28,169 nt of DNA. Source: Trebouxia sp. TZW2008. Lineage: Eukaryota > Chlorophyta > Trebouxiophyceae > Trebouxiales > Trebouxiaceae. A program made the translations under genes and the position numbers. The notes beneath the pieces are model-generated. The model saw only the letters and a list, made by a program, of their open reading frames with translations. It made no database searches and was not told the DNA's origin. Position 1 is the first letter of the stretch, and every line of letters begins with the position of its first letter. The DNA lies in contig BDIU01000541.1 of NCBI GenBank assembly GCA_002118135.1, positions 1 through 28,169 on the forward strand. The letters run 5' to 3'. Positions 10,055 through 21,147 of the stretch are shown one piece after another.

Positions 10055-13000
10055 GGTTAACATGGCTGAGAAGCAAGCTGTCCCATCCCCTCCTTCAAAA
10101 CAAATCAGCAGGCTGGCTTTGGCAACAATTGCGGCAGCCCCAACAGATGGGCAATGGCTTGCTGCCCCTCTGTACAACACGTCTGGTGTTGCCCTACAAC
10201 ATCTGCTATTGTTGCATGTGACATCTGCCAACAACTACTACTGACAGAGCACTCTGGAAGTCAAACCAATGTGAGTTCTGTTGCATTTCGCTCTTGGTGC
10301 TGCAAGAGCTTAACAGGGCCACATGCATTGTTGCATGATCTGTTGGGTGGTTTCTGTAGATGCTGCAAGTTGCGTCTATTTCAGCATCACAAACTTTGAT
10401 CTGAGTAATTTTGCCTGTCACGATCAATGGCTTTGTAGACAGTATTATGAGTGTGCTGCATTTGCGTTTGGTATGCTTCTCAGCAGCAGTCAATGAAACT
10501 GCGCTGTGATTTTAGCACAATATATTGACACTTGAAGGACAGAAAAATTGTGTTCTTGCAAAGAGAATTCAGCAAGGATTGCTGTATTTGCTTCACCTCT
10601 TATGTTGCTATTTGACATGTCTTCTGACAGCTGTCAGGTCGTAGTGCAGTCTTAGCTTTATTGAACTCATGTGTTGTAGACTGGAAAGTGTGTTTCTGCA
10701 GCGGCTGGTCAAGCCAAAATTGCAACATGCATGCGTGCTTCAGCCTGCTAGTCAGCAGGCTGCAACATACACTAGATTTATTAGATCAGACTGTTACAGA
10801 GTGTTTTAGATGCTGCAACATGCGATGATACTCCTGTAACTTGTGTGCATTTTTATTGTCACCCATGTTGCCACCTGAATGTGCTGACAACTGCTCCAAG
10901 AGTGGTTGGGCTCAGTTTGAGCCGTGCACAGGCCTGTGCATCCTCGGAAGCCACACTGGCAGTTGACAGCACTTGGCATATCTGAAATGCACTGCATGCG
11001 TGAATGTCATTTCAGCTGTGACTCATTGCTGAATACAGCTCATGATGGCATATCAAGAGGCTTGGCAAAGGCTGCCTCAGGTCTCAGAGCAGCCACTGCT
11101 ACGGCAGCAGGCTGAAGCGCTGGTCCTTTTCAGTTGATTGAATTGGTTGTGCTGTCAAGCTTGCAATCTTGCATTCCAGTGAAGGGAATGACTGTTTGCA
11201 CATTTGTGCACTGAGCCAAAGCAGCAGTCCTCAGAAATGCACAGGACATGGATCAAGCATGCTATGCTGATGCTTGTGCTCTTTAAGGCTGCAGAAAAGG
11301 CGACTGTGATCCCTGGGCAATGCAATGCCTTCTCCTTGATCATGCATGCGCTGGTGCTGCTCATTGCTGTCTGCTAACACGTGCATAGGGCAGCTGAGAT
11401 ATAATGAGCAGCAACACAATCACATGATCAGCTGGTGTAGTGACTCAGCTCAAAAGAGGTCACAAGACGGCTATGCAGGCTTTTCTGAAAAAGCTTGGAT
11501 GAAGCCTTTGGGGCTTGATTGCAGGATGCTGCCAATATCAGCGTTGCATTTGATCCCAGGTCCAAAAGCAAAGGTTAGGGTCACTTCCCCCACATGTCTT
11601 GATGCTAAAGCTGCTCACAACATGCATCCAAAGCTGCAGCCAAAAGATGGCGAATGCAACAGAGTTCCACCCCTTATGTTGCTGAGTGTACTGATGGCAA
11701 GAACAGTACAAACATAGCAGTAAGGATAGGGGTATATGTCTACAACGTACAGATGGTTGAACATTTGGCATAGCAATCCTACGATGCTGCAGTAGCTTGT
11801 GCTAGACTACAGAAATGGAGCATTGAACAGCCATTTGGTACAGCATGATGCTTGCTTGTTTGCAATGCGCCTGGCAATCATGAGGCTCGCATTGACCCCA
11901 TCCTTTGGTGTATATATATGTGCATGAAGACCAGGCTCTGGGTGAATGGCAGCAAATACACCAAAGTATAAGGCTTGCAGTTATTTCTTTTTGCACAAAA
12001 ATCACTTTGTTGACTGGGACAAGCCAAAACGGACACGTCCTAGGGCTGCATCTGGTACAGCAATCCTGCAGTTTGATGCCAGCCTCAACAAGGCTACAAC
12101 AAGCAGGTAACAGCACATAGGCGCTACGAAAAATCTGGTGGCCATCCCATCAACATAGTTTTTGCAAGAGGCGCAAGGCCTGACTCATTCTGCACAGCAG
12201 CTTGCTTGTCATTTGATTCTTTGGCGCAGCTCCTGTTGCTATTTTCACCGATGCAAATGCCGCAGATTGTCTCTGCTGAGGCTGTTGCAGCATGTAGCAG
12301 CCATCAAGTTTGGACTGTGCGACACCAAACAGTCATGTGCATCAGCTGAAACACCAGATAGTACACTCTGAGTTGATTACGTTGCTGGTAACATTGGGGC
12401 TTGTGAAGCAGCCTGTCCAATGACGTTCATGACCATGTAGTCAAAAAATTGCCAAATGCAAATGCTTGATGGCCATCAGCTGAAACGCGCTTGTTGTGGC
12501 AGTCAAGATGTGTCAGTCAATGATAACTAATGAGTCATGTGATGGACCTTGGTTGGCAGATCCGAAATCAGAATGGCTGACAAGAACAGCAGTGGAGAAA
12601 CTTTATATGCACACATTGGATGCAAACTGAGCGTCAAACACTGTCAAAGACAAATCTGGCTTGCCCTGCCTTGTGCAGGAGCCATTGTGCAAGAGCCATT
12701 GTGCAAATCACCAAAGGGCTGGTTGCATGCATGGGCTGGGGTTGACGTCACAGACACCTGCATTGCATTGCTATCCTGAAACAGCCAAACAGGGAAGATG
12801 TCAAGGTCAAGATCATCTACAGTCAAAATGACCAACTCCTCAGCAACAGAGTGCCAGCATAATTTCATATTATGCATACTCAGCTCAGCTTGAATGCAAT
12901 TAGCTTGTAGCCTGCAAAAGCTGAAATGTTACACACCAACGTTCAGCTTGTTTTGAAGGAATGCAAGGCTTCTGAGCATACCAGACACCCTGTCCCACTC

Positions 13001-13134
13001 ACGGTCAAGCAGTTGTCAGCTATTACTCTGCTGAAGTTCCAACTACCAGTCTTGATGCATGCATCAACACCGCAAAAAGGGCTGAGCACAATCTGCTGCC
13101 TTTTAACACTTGGCTTGAAAGTGCAGGCAACGCT

Positions 13135-13158
13135 AGCAGCAGCAGCAGCAGCAGCAGC
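13135..13158. repeat. (AGC)8 microsatellite
   Basis: Eight uninterrupted AGC units, open in several frames, which explains the poly-Ala stretches seen in translations of both strands here. Confidence 0.95.
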
Positions 13159-13554
13159 AACACTATCAGCATTCCACTGTACAGAGAGTTGCAGCATCCC
13201 AAGGCATGCACAACACCCTGTTGGTTTTCATGGCTCTCTGCAGAACAGCAGTCCAACAGCAGTCACCATCATACTGTACATTCATCGTGAGTTGGTCTTC
13301 CAAGCTTGCCTAGCAAGACTTGTACGCAGTTGAATTGGGCAGATTGAATTACACCTTTCTTCATGGCAGGTTGCCAAGGCCCAATTTGATTTGCAGCATT
13401 CAAACAAGCAGCTGGCCCAGCCATCCCATTTTAAGAACGTTATCCACTAGGATCAATCATATTCCACTAGCTGAGAGCAGAATGCGTAGTCATGACTAGC
13501 TGAACTTGCAACAGGAATTCAAGTCGGTTGTGTGCGACAAGAATTGATGGGGAC

Positions 13555-13600
13555 GGATGGATGGATGGATGGATGGATGGATGGATGGATGGATGGATGG
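13555..13600. repeat. (GGAT)11 microsatellite
   Basis: 46 bases of perfect GGAT repeat in gene-free DNA. Confidence 0.97.
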
Positions 13601-14017
13601 AATGCTGCCTGTCGTTGGTGCAGGATGTCAGGGTCCCTTTTGAAGGATGCATTCAAAGGGGCAGCTGGCCCAGCAATCCTGGCCTCTTTTGAGACCTTGT
13701 GCTGCTCAACTGCGAAAATAATTCGAACCCATCATATTGCAGCAGACAGCACAGAGTTTCTACAGAACATAAGAGAGCAGGGTCGTTTGGCAATTGATGC
13801 GGTCAAGGGAAATCATTGATGAAGTCGCAGATGCACTGTTGATGCTATGCTTGTCAGTGAGCAATGTCAGCCTAGCATGCAACATGTTGAAAAGTTCATC
13901 CCACGTGCATCGGAGGTGGCATGTGCAGATCAAGCAGTAGTCGGACATGGGCAAAATGCAAACGAGCACTACAGGCCAGCAACCTGCTTTCATCTGTTTG
14001 CCCATTAGTCATGACAA

Positions 14018-14045
14018 CCCCTCTCAAACCCCCCCGCCCTACCCC
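14018..14045 (-). other. G-quadruplex-capable tract upstream of the GT92 gene
   Basis: C-runs of 4, 7, 3 and 4 on the plus strand (14018-14021, 14029-14035, 14037-14039, 14042-14045) give four G-runs with short loops on the minus strand, 105 bases upstream of the ATG at 14150. Confidence 0.5.
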
Positions 14046-14149
14046 TCCAGCAACCTCGTCAAGTCCTGCCCCGTCTGAAGGGGATTCGATTGGTCGTCTG
14101 CTGGCTGCCTTAACTGAGCGAGACTGTGCACCATCTGCAATCGATCACT

Positions 14150-15439
14150 ATGAAGATGCGTGCGCGCGTAGCTAAAAGATTGTGTTGTTTTGTCAGCTCC
14201 ACTGTCTTCATGCTGTTCGTCGGTTTCTATGCTGGCCGTCATGACCTTGAGCGTGCCGCGACCGAAACTGCCCGCTGCATCTCTCTTGCACACACAAACG
14301 CACGTTTCATCCGTGCTGATAGGGAGGTCGAACGTGCCTTGGAGAAACAAGACAGCATAGAAGAAAAGATGCAGCAACCTAGCTATATGCAGGATGATTT
14401 CAGCAACTCAAGCAGCGCAGATACCCGACCAGATTCCAGCGAAAATGTTGTCTGGCTGTACTCTCTCATCACCACCGACTATGATGGCCCAAACATGGTT
14501 CCACACTTCGTGCGGCACTACGCTGATGCTGGAATTCCACTCAGCCGCTTTTATGTTGACTTACTGCACGACCCAGCACTTCCGGACGATGGGCTGCTCA
14601 AAGCACAGCAGATATTCACAGATGGAGGAGCACACGTGCGAACAATTCGACAACCGTACACACCAGATTTGCAAGACCAAGCTATGGTCTCTGGCCTCTA
14701 CAAAATCCCCATGGAAATAGAGGACTGGGTAGTAGTCGCTGACATGGACGAGTTTTTCACTTTTGGGGAAGGTGGTGTGTATACTGCCATCAAAAGCATG
14801 GATGCAGAGGGTGCCACGTTTGCGCTTGGCGAGATGCTTGATCATGTTGCCCCAGGAGGCAAGTTGCATCATGTTGCTGCGACAACGGATATTTGGGCTC
14901 AATTTCCATTGATGTGTCCAATCATATCTGATATAGCTAAAGGGCTTCCAGCAAAAGTCACAATCACAAAATCATATTTGAGAACTGGAGCAGGCCATCA
15001 CCACATTGTAGCGCCACACTTAGCCCATGCGTACTTCAGTGATAACTGTACTGGCATTGAATGCGAGTTAGTCATGAAGCTGTACAAACAAAGAACCCTC
15101 AGGGATCTGTATGGCATGACGCCGTATTCCCAGTATGCTGACCGTTATGTGTTCTCTGGCACGGGTGGCTCAACTGGCTGGCGTGCTAAGCAATGGTCTC
15201 AGTGGACCAAGGTTCATCATTTCAAGTGGCATGCAGCTGTTTTGGATAACCTGTTGTTTAGGATGTCAAGAGACAGTGGCAATTGTTTGCTAGATGTCAA
15301 CGAGGAAGATTGTCAGCCTGTGTTTCAGTTCTGGCGCGAAGTAGCACGTCAATTTCAAAGCTTGAATGCAACACGTAGCATTGACATTAGTAGATTGGAC
15401 TGCAAAGAGGGTGTAGACACTCTTTGGAGCTGGAAATGA
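14150..15439 (+). CDS. GT92/DUF23-type glycosyltransferase, type II membrane protein
   Basis: Intronless, 429 aa. The frame also opens at a GTG (14126), but the first ATG is 14150 and gives a compact MKMRARVAKR followed by a transmembrane anchor at residues 12-28, typical of Golgi type II enzymes. A short charged stem (about 53-75) leads to the catalytic domain. VVWLYSLITTDYDGPNMVPHF (100-120) is the nucleotide-sugar-binding opening strand, DMDEF (198-202) is the metal-binding DxD motif after WVVVA, and VHHFKWHAAVLDNLLFR (355-371) is the conserved His/Lys/Arg block near the end of GT92 and Glyco_tranf_2_4 proteins. The sugar donor and acceptor cannot be read from sequence; in plants and animals GT92 enzymes add galactose to glycans. 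It is convergent with the fucosyltransferase-like gene. Confidence 0.88.
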   Translation: MKMRARVAKRLCCFVSSTVFMLFVGFYAGRHDLERAATETARCISLAHTNARFIRADREVERALEKQDSIEEKMQQPSYMQDDFSNSSSADTRPDSSENVVWLYSLITTDYDGPNMVPHFVRHYADAGIPLSRFYVDLLHDPALPDDGLLKAQQIFTDGGAHVRTIRQPYTPDLQDQAMVSGLYKIPMEIEDWVVVADMDEFFTFGEGGVYTAIKSMDAEGATFALGEMLDHVAPGGKLHHVAATTDIWAQFPLMCPIISDIAKGLPAKVTITKSYLRTGAGHHHIVAPHLAHAYFSDNCTGIECELVMKLYKQRTLRDLYGMTPYSQYADRYVFSGTGGSTGWRAKQWSQWTKVHHFKWHAAVLDNLLFRMSRDSGNCLLDVNEEDCQPVFQFWREVARQFQSLNATRSIDISRLDCKEGVDTLWSWK

Positions 15440-15553
15440 TGCATGTCTGCTAGAACACTTCATGTTTTGTTTGTTTCATTGCTGTGATTATATTTGCCGG
15501 CAGTTGCCAGTGTGTACACACATAGAGTTCACCTGTTTAAAGATGGAGTGATT

Positions 15554-15559
15554 AATAAA
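15554..15559 (+). terminator. AATAAA polyadenylation signal of the GT92 gene
   Basis: AATAAA lies 115 bases past the TGA; a second copy is at 15596-15601. No TGTAA, the common green-algal signal, was seen in the first 200 bases. Confidence 0.45.
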
Positions 15560-15815
15560 CCCAAATTAGCTATGGCAGCAAGCAAGACCAGTGACAATAA
15601 AGCAGATTAGACAATGTTATGTGCAGTATTCATTGACCGACATGTTGGCTTGAGCGCGGAAACCTGTATTGGCAAGCATCAATGTCTATGCAGGCATTGC
15701 ATACAGAACATGTGCGGCATTGGTTGAAAGCACCTGCAGGCACCCTTTCCGGCTCAGGCTGAGGAGGTTGCATGTTCATGCACACTCTAGTAAAAGAGCG
15801 CGCAAGCAAGCCATG

Positions 15816-15915
15816 TATAGCTCAAATCCGTTTGCTGTAGAGCCAAGGCAAAGCAATATGCAAATTATAGCTCAAATCCATTTGCTGTAGAGCCAAGGCT
15901 AAGCAATGTGCAAAT
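15816..15915. repeat. tandem duplication of a 50-bp unit
   Basis: Units 15816-15865 and 15866-15915, both beginning tatagctcaaatcc and ending caaat, differ at three positions. They lie in the 3' flank of the GT92 gene. Confidence 0.9.
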
Positions 15916-17049
15916 TCGATCCCAAACAGCATTGACAATAAGCTCCGCTTGAATTGCGTATAAAATGAGCTCATGCAATGTGCCATCACCAGCAGTCATG
16001 GCTTGATCAATAGTGCAAAATACAGTCTGTCGCTGTCATGATGACCAGCAACATATCCAGGTTCTGAGTTGCAATTTTGTTGTTTGAACTGGTCTCAACT
16101 TATTTTGATTGCTCAGACTGCTCATTACTGCAGAAGATAATCAGAACAGTTGCGTCCAATTCTGCACATTTCAATACTCACTCTGTCATCTCGTCACACT
16201 AGTTGTTTGGAGAGCTATGATTTCCTTTTTGAACTATCATGCAGTCTGGAGCACTGACACACTCAGTTGGGTGCAGCTTGTGGAAGGCTGTTGTTCAACA
16301 TCCAGAATGTCAAGTGATTGGGTGCACGTCACGCATGCTGCAACATTGCCCGCACATGCCTGCCTCTGATTGCCTCCTGATTGCCTTCTTGTCCTCTGAT
16401 TGCCATTGTCTGCAGTCAAATCAGATTCTCCTGGTGCAATCAGGAATGACACCAGTCCAAAATTAGGCCTTCAAAAGCCAGCAGCCGTCTGCCTGTCAGC
16501 AATGGCGCAATGTTGGGGTTCAACGAGCCATAGCATGAAAAAGGATGCTGAAATACCTTTCCCTGCTGGGCCAATCAGCCTGTCCGCTTGATCGAAACCT
16601 CCTAGCTTACCCAGCAGTCTTTAGGAGCTACATCTTCCTAGGCTGATGACGTAGACTGCACTGACATCCTACACAAACACAGTCCTGCAGTCTCTGTTGC
16701 AACTCCAACCTACACAATCACGCATCATGATCAGCTGACAGCCACAATCTGATCAGCTGACAGCCACCACCTGTGCGACGCCAACGCAGATCTCAGAGAG
16801 CTTCTGTCCAGGTTCAAGCGCAATGTGCTAGCTTTCAAAGCAAGTGTGTACCCAGTGTAAGGGGCTCTCTGTCCTGGGTGCACATATGCTTGCGGCAGAA
16901 CAGCCTCGAGACATTTAGCCAGCATTGTCCACCCTGGCTGCATTTGACTCACACTGAGTCCTCAGAGCAGAAGTGGTAGCATGCCATGAGCATTGGGCTC
17001 ACAGGCCTGTGCAGCAGACAACACGCTGCAGACAACGTGACTTTTCTAG
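15916..17049. other. no confident gene; 18-bp direct repeat at 16728
   Basis: tgatcagctgacagccac occurs at 16728-16745 and 16750-16767, a 22-base period. From about 16760 to 16840 all three plus frames are open for long stretches (one gives DANADLRELLSRFKRNVLAF), so an exon is possible but its frame cannot be chosen by eye. Confidence 0.4.
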
Positions 17050-17541
17050 ACAGATGCCTGGGGCGCAGATGCAAGCAAAGCCGACGCATGGGACGGCATG
17101 GATGAGCATGATATGCGCCTGTCAAGACTGCTGCAGGAGTGCAGCAGAGCACAGCTGCGATAGTCATCATTAGAAGCTCAATCACTGCAGCAGGCGAGAG
17201 TCATTCTCTAGGACTACAGGCACTTGTTACCCTCAGCTGTCAGCCCCTTGGCACTTCAGGCGCTGTGCCTGATGCAACTGCACAAGCACAATACTGAAGG
17301 CAGCCCCTGTAAGAGTTGCCCCACAGATCTACTGCAGGAAGTATATGAAGCAGAAGCCAAGGCATCAGTACTGGGCAACCTGGACTTCAAGCTTCAGCCT
17401 CAAGTCAGCAGCAGCACCCTCACGTCCAGACTAGTGCTGGCACTGCATTGGCAAATGCACCAGAGCAGTAGCAGAAGGGGCAGCAACAACATGCACTGCA
17501 GAACTGCAGCACACCTGTTTGGCGTATTCCACGCCATCTAA
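17050..17541 (+). CDS. possible exons of an unrecognised gene
   Basis: An acceptor at 17043-17049 (ttttctag) opens DAWGADASKADAWDGM and then DMRLSRLLQEC up to a TAG at 17161. A second acceptor (ctctag) opens 17212-17541, 109 codons to TAA, with a helix-like DLLQEVYEAEAKASV and a Ser-rich tail. No ATG-containing first exon or good internal donor was found, and other frames are also open. No family is recognised. Confidence 0.2.
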
Positions 17542-18292
17542 GTGCAATGCAGAGCCAACACATGCCTGTTCCTGGGTCTGCCTTTACTCTTTGCTCCTGG
17601 CAATCACGGCACAAAGCATTGACATGTAATGATTGCAGATCTGGCCTGCGCTACAGGGTCACATGAAATGCCTTCTTTCCAGTCAAAGGTCAGTCAGAGG
17701 TCTTTCAAATGAGTTGCTTGAGGTTTTGATATGTTCTCTCCCAGTCAAATGAACCAATGACAGCGTTAGGAATGTTGCCTAGCTTGGAGGTTCAACCCAT
17801 CAGAGGCTTTGATGGTTGAGTCATGCAGCCCCTATGTCACAACATAGGTTTATGTTTGAGGGCATACTTTTCTTAAGGACATCACTATGGTTGCAGCGTG
17901 CAAACCCGCACACGCAATTTCACCTTCAGCAGTACGTTTGAAGCTATGAGCTTGTTTCAGCAGTACACGCTATGATCCCAGTGATGAGTCGTTGGAATAT
18001 CGCTATGACCATGGTTGAATAGTGTCAAACAATTGACACCAAATGTAACTGAAATCAGTGGCAAAGCTTAACAATGCGCACTTCACATGTAATGTCCAAA
18101 ACAGGACAGACAAAGCAAGAAGTACATCTCATGGAGTTGTATTGACAATAAGCAAAATGAACGATCATAATAAGATCAAGTGCAGGAGTTGCATCAGAAA
18201 AGTCTTCACTTTAGACTTCAACAAACGAATCAAATCTGTGGTGCACAGACCACACTAGAATTCAAACAACTCTACCTGTGACAATATCATTT
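17542..18292. other. no gene seen, partly AT-rich
   Basis: The only long plus frame (18058-18258) has a GTG but no useful ATG start and lies in the AT-rich 3' flank of the minus-strand gene. Confidence 0.5.
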
Positions 18293-19483
18293 TTATCCGC
18301 AATGTGTTTTGCCGTCTGGACAATCAGCATTGACATAGTAAGCTGATTTCTTTTTTGCTGCAAAAGAACCATACAATTGCATCGAGAATGTGGATGAAAG
18401 CGATCCATAAAAGGCACTACCTTTCATTGCCATGGAGTAATCAAAGAAAGCTTTTTCCATGTATGAAAATAAAGCAGCTGAACCTAATGAAGTCTGATCA
18501 AAGCACACAAATACTGTGCACAACTCTTGCAGCTCTTCAAGCAACAATCCTGACGCAATAAAAAGTGTAGCTCCACTTGGGACGCCAGTTGACCACAGAG
18601 CAGTGATGTAATCTTGCTGCCAAAGTGCACATCTTCTGCCATTATGGAAATTGCTGCCAGCATCACCGTGGTTGGTTCTGCAATGAATTTGCATATCCTC
18701 TTCAACTCGCACGTGCACTGTGACAAATGTTTTGGTTGGCATGGCTCGAATAGCTTTGTCAATCGCTGACGCAAACAAGTCTGACGGCTCAAAAGCATTT
18801 GCAGCATTGTCCCACAGCCCGGCTGGTGCTGGTTTGCCATTCCATAAAACACTCGGATGGAAAAACATGTTTCCTGGGGTCATACAAACCACACCATAGG
18901 CTTCTGACCACTGCTGCACAGTGTCATAGCTGGGAGTTGCATTGTCTATAGCAGATAGCTGAGCAATACAAGCTTGCAACCTGGTTGTAGGTACAGAGTC
19001 GGCAATGGAGAAATTGTATTGAGCTGCAAACTGTACAAAGGGCTCTTTCTTGTAAAAATGCTCGAAAGGATAGATGATGCCCTCTGAAACCATAGTGCCT
19101 GCCATTTCAAATTTCCTTTCATGCCAGGAAGGCAGCACAAGCACAAACTTTTCAGCCGCTGCTGCAATCAATCCTGATATGAAGCAGAGTCTCTGATTTG
19201 TTAACCCCCCAGCGCCATCTACATGGTGCACAGCAGCAGCTCAAGCTATGTACAGGGGACAAAAGATCAAGAGTGTAGAGGGAAAGCAATGACGCTTACG
19301 AAAAGCCAAATACACTGGACTACTTTCGTCGCGTAGATTTGTTTCTCTGGGCAGCTGAAACCAGATTTGGTAAGCTGAGCCAAAATTTGAGCGCGAGCTC
19401 GAGGCTGAACCTCTGTACGCTGCGAGCCCCCAATGCGTCAATGCGACGACTAACAATATCGTTATCTTTGTTGCCTGGTGCAT
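18293..19483 (-). CDS. O-fucosyltransferase-like (GDP-fucose) type II membrane protein
   Basis: Two exons: 19483-19300 and 19218-18293, with an 81-base intron (GTAAGC to GTAG), joined in phase 1 to give 369 aa and a TAA stop. The frame opens earlier at a TTG; the first ATG is 19483. ITILLVVALTHWGLAAY (7-23) is a membrane anchor. The splice rebuilds the family's opening block VYLAFHGAGGLTNQR (57-71), matching the GG..NQR loop that holds GDP in O-FucT (PF10250) enzymes. VHVRVEED (229-236) matches the conserved HxRxE(E/D) segment, and DYSMAMKGSAFYGSLSSTFS (321-340) matches the late donor-binding block ending in SS.FS. A luminal Golgi or ER fucosyltransferase is likely; acceptor unknown. GT65-, GT68- and algal O-FucT-like groups cannot be separated by eye. 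Confidence 0.82.
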
Positions 19484-20519
19484 GCTGGTGTTCAAGGCAA
19501 GATGCTGATTCCTTTCGTAACATGCAAATGTCGAAATTGTAAAGAGCTTTCAGGGTGTGACACGCTGCATCGTCAGCCTGCTCGAACATAGTTGGCCAGA
19601 ACCAATAGTTGTGACGTCATGTTGACATGAGGCGAAATGGACTCTTCAAGGGTTGAATACGAGTATGCTCACGCAATACATGACAGAGCGGTTGGAAAAC
19701 TGGAGAAGCTTTGTGACCTGTCGTTTGATTTCTGTTTGGGGGACTAAAGTGTTCGAGAAGGACAAGGAAAGCTGGACATGCCTTTTTCACCGGAAGCCCT
19801 GACCCTAGCCCCTGCCCCCTCGGGTCTGGGCAGGTTCTGGGGGTCTGTCTTGAGTGCCGTAAACGAATCACGCGAAAGCAGGCACAGCTTTTTGCTACAG
19901 GGCTGTAGCGAGACTGCATCTGAGTCCACTACTCAAAATGTTCGTTCCCCCCCATGTGGGCTCTGGTTTGCGCTGTAGCTGGCACCTGAATTGCATGGAC
20001 ACAAAGTGTGTGCTGCACATTGCGCTGCATGACTGATTTTCCTGTGCTGCCCAGCCCTGCATTTCAATATTCTCATCAAGCTGCAGCTTTGTTAAAAATG
20101 GTCATAATCGCAAATGTCAATTGGAGCCTGATTTCTTGTCAGTCACAGGGTTGACCCTGGATGAGCTGCTCCAATGTCAGATGAAAGTGATCATGGCTAG
20201 GCAATGAAGCAAAACATGCCGAGACAGAGCTGAATGTTCTCTACTTGTATTTGACAGCAGCTGTGCTTGTACAAGCATGCCAAGCAGATATGTAGATCTA
20301 GAGACCCCAGCTGAGTTGGTTCAAGTGGAGCGCACTCTTTTCAAGCTGTTCTACATTTGGTCAATGTGATGCAGAGATCTCTAGAGAGAGAGATTCCACG
20401 CTTTGGCCAGCCAACAGGTCTGATTGCGTGTGTCAGAAGATGATCAAGTATTCTCAAAATCGAGGCAATCAAGGATAAACTTGAATACCTGCAAATGACC
20501 CCTTTGAGCAAAAAGTACC
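19484..20519. other. no confident gene; CpG- and C-rich patch at 19780-19860
   Basis: The stretch upstream of the fucosyltransferase-like gene contains a C/G-run-rich block (ccctagcccctgccccctcg) around 19802-19840, probably promoter-associated. ORFs over it exist on both strands but none has supporting splice or start signals. Confidence 0.4.
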
Positions 20520-21123
20520 TCATGGTGTCAGTCTCAGCTGTGAACGGTGAAGCATATTGCTGCCTAAGTGGCTGTTGAACAGAGCATTTTCAGACAAGAT
20601 GGAATTTATCACCCGAAGATCCAGGCCCACAATGATTGCAGACTCTGTCTGCCCTGCTGACATGCTGTACAGCCCCAATGCGGTGCAGCACAACAGGCAA
20701 CTTGTGTGAAGCAAGCCTAAACTGCGGGAAATGCTGCATGCGCTTGCTTGAAACAAGCAGGTGACAGTATCGCCTGCGTTGGCTGTAAGATCAAAACCAG
20801 TGGTAATAAGTGCAACTCACACTCCTCAGCAGAAGGGGCAGACCTGTGACTATGTAAGTCACAGTCATGGTCAGCTTGCAAGCCTGCCTCCAAATTTGCA
20901 GGACAATCGTGGAGCTGGGAGACACGTGGTAGCCAACAGAGTGCAAGCCTTCAATAGACTCGCCAAAGTTCCTAGCGCCCAAAATCGCATCCCGCTGATT
21001 GTCTAACAAAATCGCATGGAAAAAGGAACCATGAGGGGTAGCATTGAGCTTGTTGTGAAAGTGCAAAGTCTGTTGCCACAAACCTCGCAGGTTCGTTCGA
21101 CTCGGGCGATCCGCGCTCTGCAT
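20520..21123 (-). CDS. possible two-exon gene of unknown function
   Basis: ATG at 21123 opens exon 21123-20821 (101 codons), which begins MQSADRPSRTNLRG, has a hydrophobic VTYIVTGLPLLL near its end, and stops at a strong GTGAGT donor in phase 0. An acceptor (gggcag) at 20649 opens exon 20648-20520 in phase 0 (SAIIVGLDLRVINSILSENA) to a TGA, giving 143 aa. The start is CpG-rich, but it lies only 24 bases from the opposing ATG at 21148, so at least one of the two starts is probably wrong. No family is recognised. Confidence 0.28.
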
Positions 21124-21147
21124 GTGTAGACAGCTGCCGCTCTGTGT

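Larger units (their letters stand above)
10055..14017. other. gene-poor, CpG-poor stretch
   Basis: No ORF here combines an ATG, coding-like composition and splice signals. A 14-base unit gagccattgtgcaa is doubled at 12678-12705. Microsatellites lie at 13135 and 13555. A possible extra exon of the Cys-rich gene lies within 10114-10244 (frame RLALATIAAAPTDG). Confidence 0.5.

Noticed and set aside
11346..11717. ATG ORF of 123 aa
   Set aside because: Unrecognised, CpG-poor and without supporting signals; expected by chance at this base composition.
12926..13333. Plus-strand ORF of 135 aa with a poly-Ala run
   Set aside because: The Ala run is the (AGC)8 microsatellite, which is open in other frames and on the other strand too. 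No splice, promoter or CpG support.
13555..13600. Telomere- or CRISPR-like repeat array
   Set aside because: It is a simple 4-base microsatellite without spacers. No CRISPR array or telomeric repeat was seen anywhere in the window.
13718..13731. tRNA T-loop-like gggttcgaatt on the minus strand
   Set aside because: The flanking bases do not form a T stem, and no acceptor, D or anticodon arms are present.
14561..14902. Minus-strand ORF of 113 aa
   Set aside because: Shadow of the GT92 coding sequence.
18058..18258. Plus-strand ORF of 66 aa
   Set aside because: It starts with GTG and lies in AT-rich 3' flanking DNA; not plausible for a nuclear gene.
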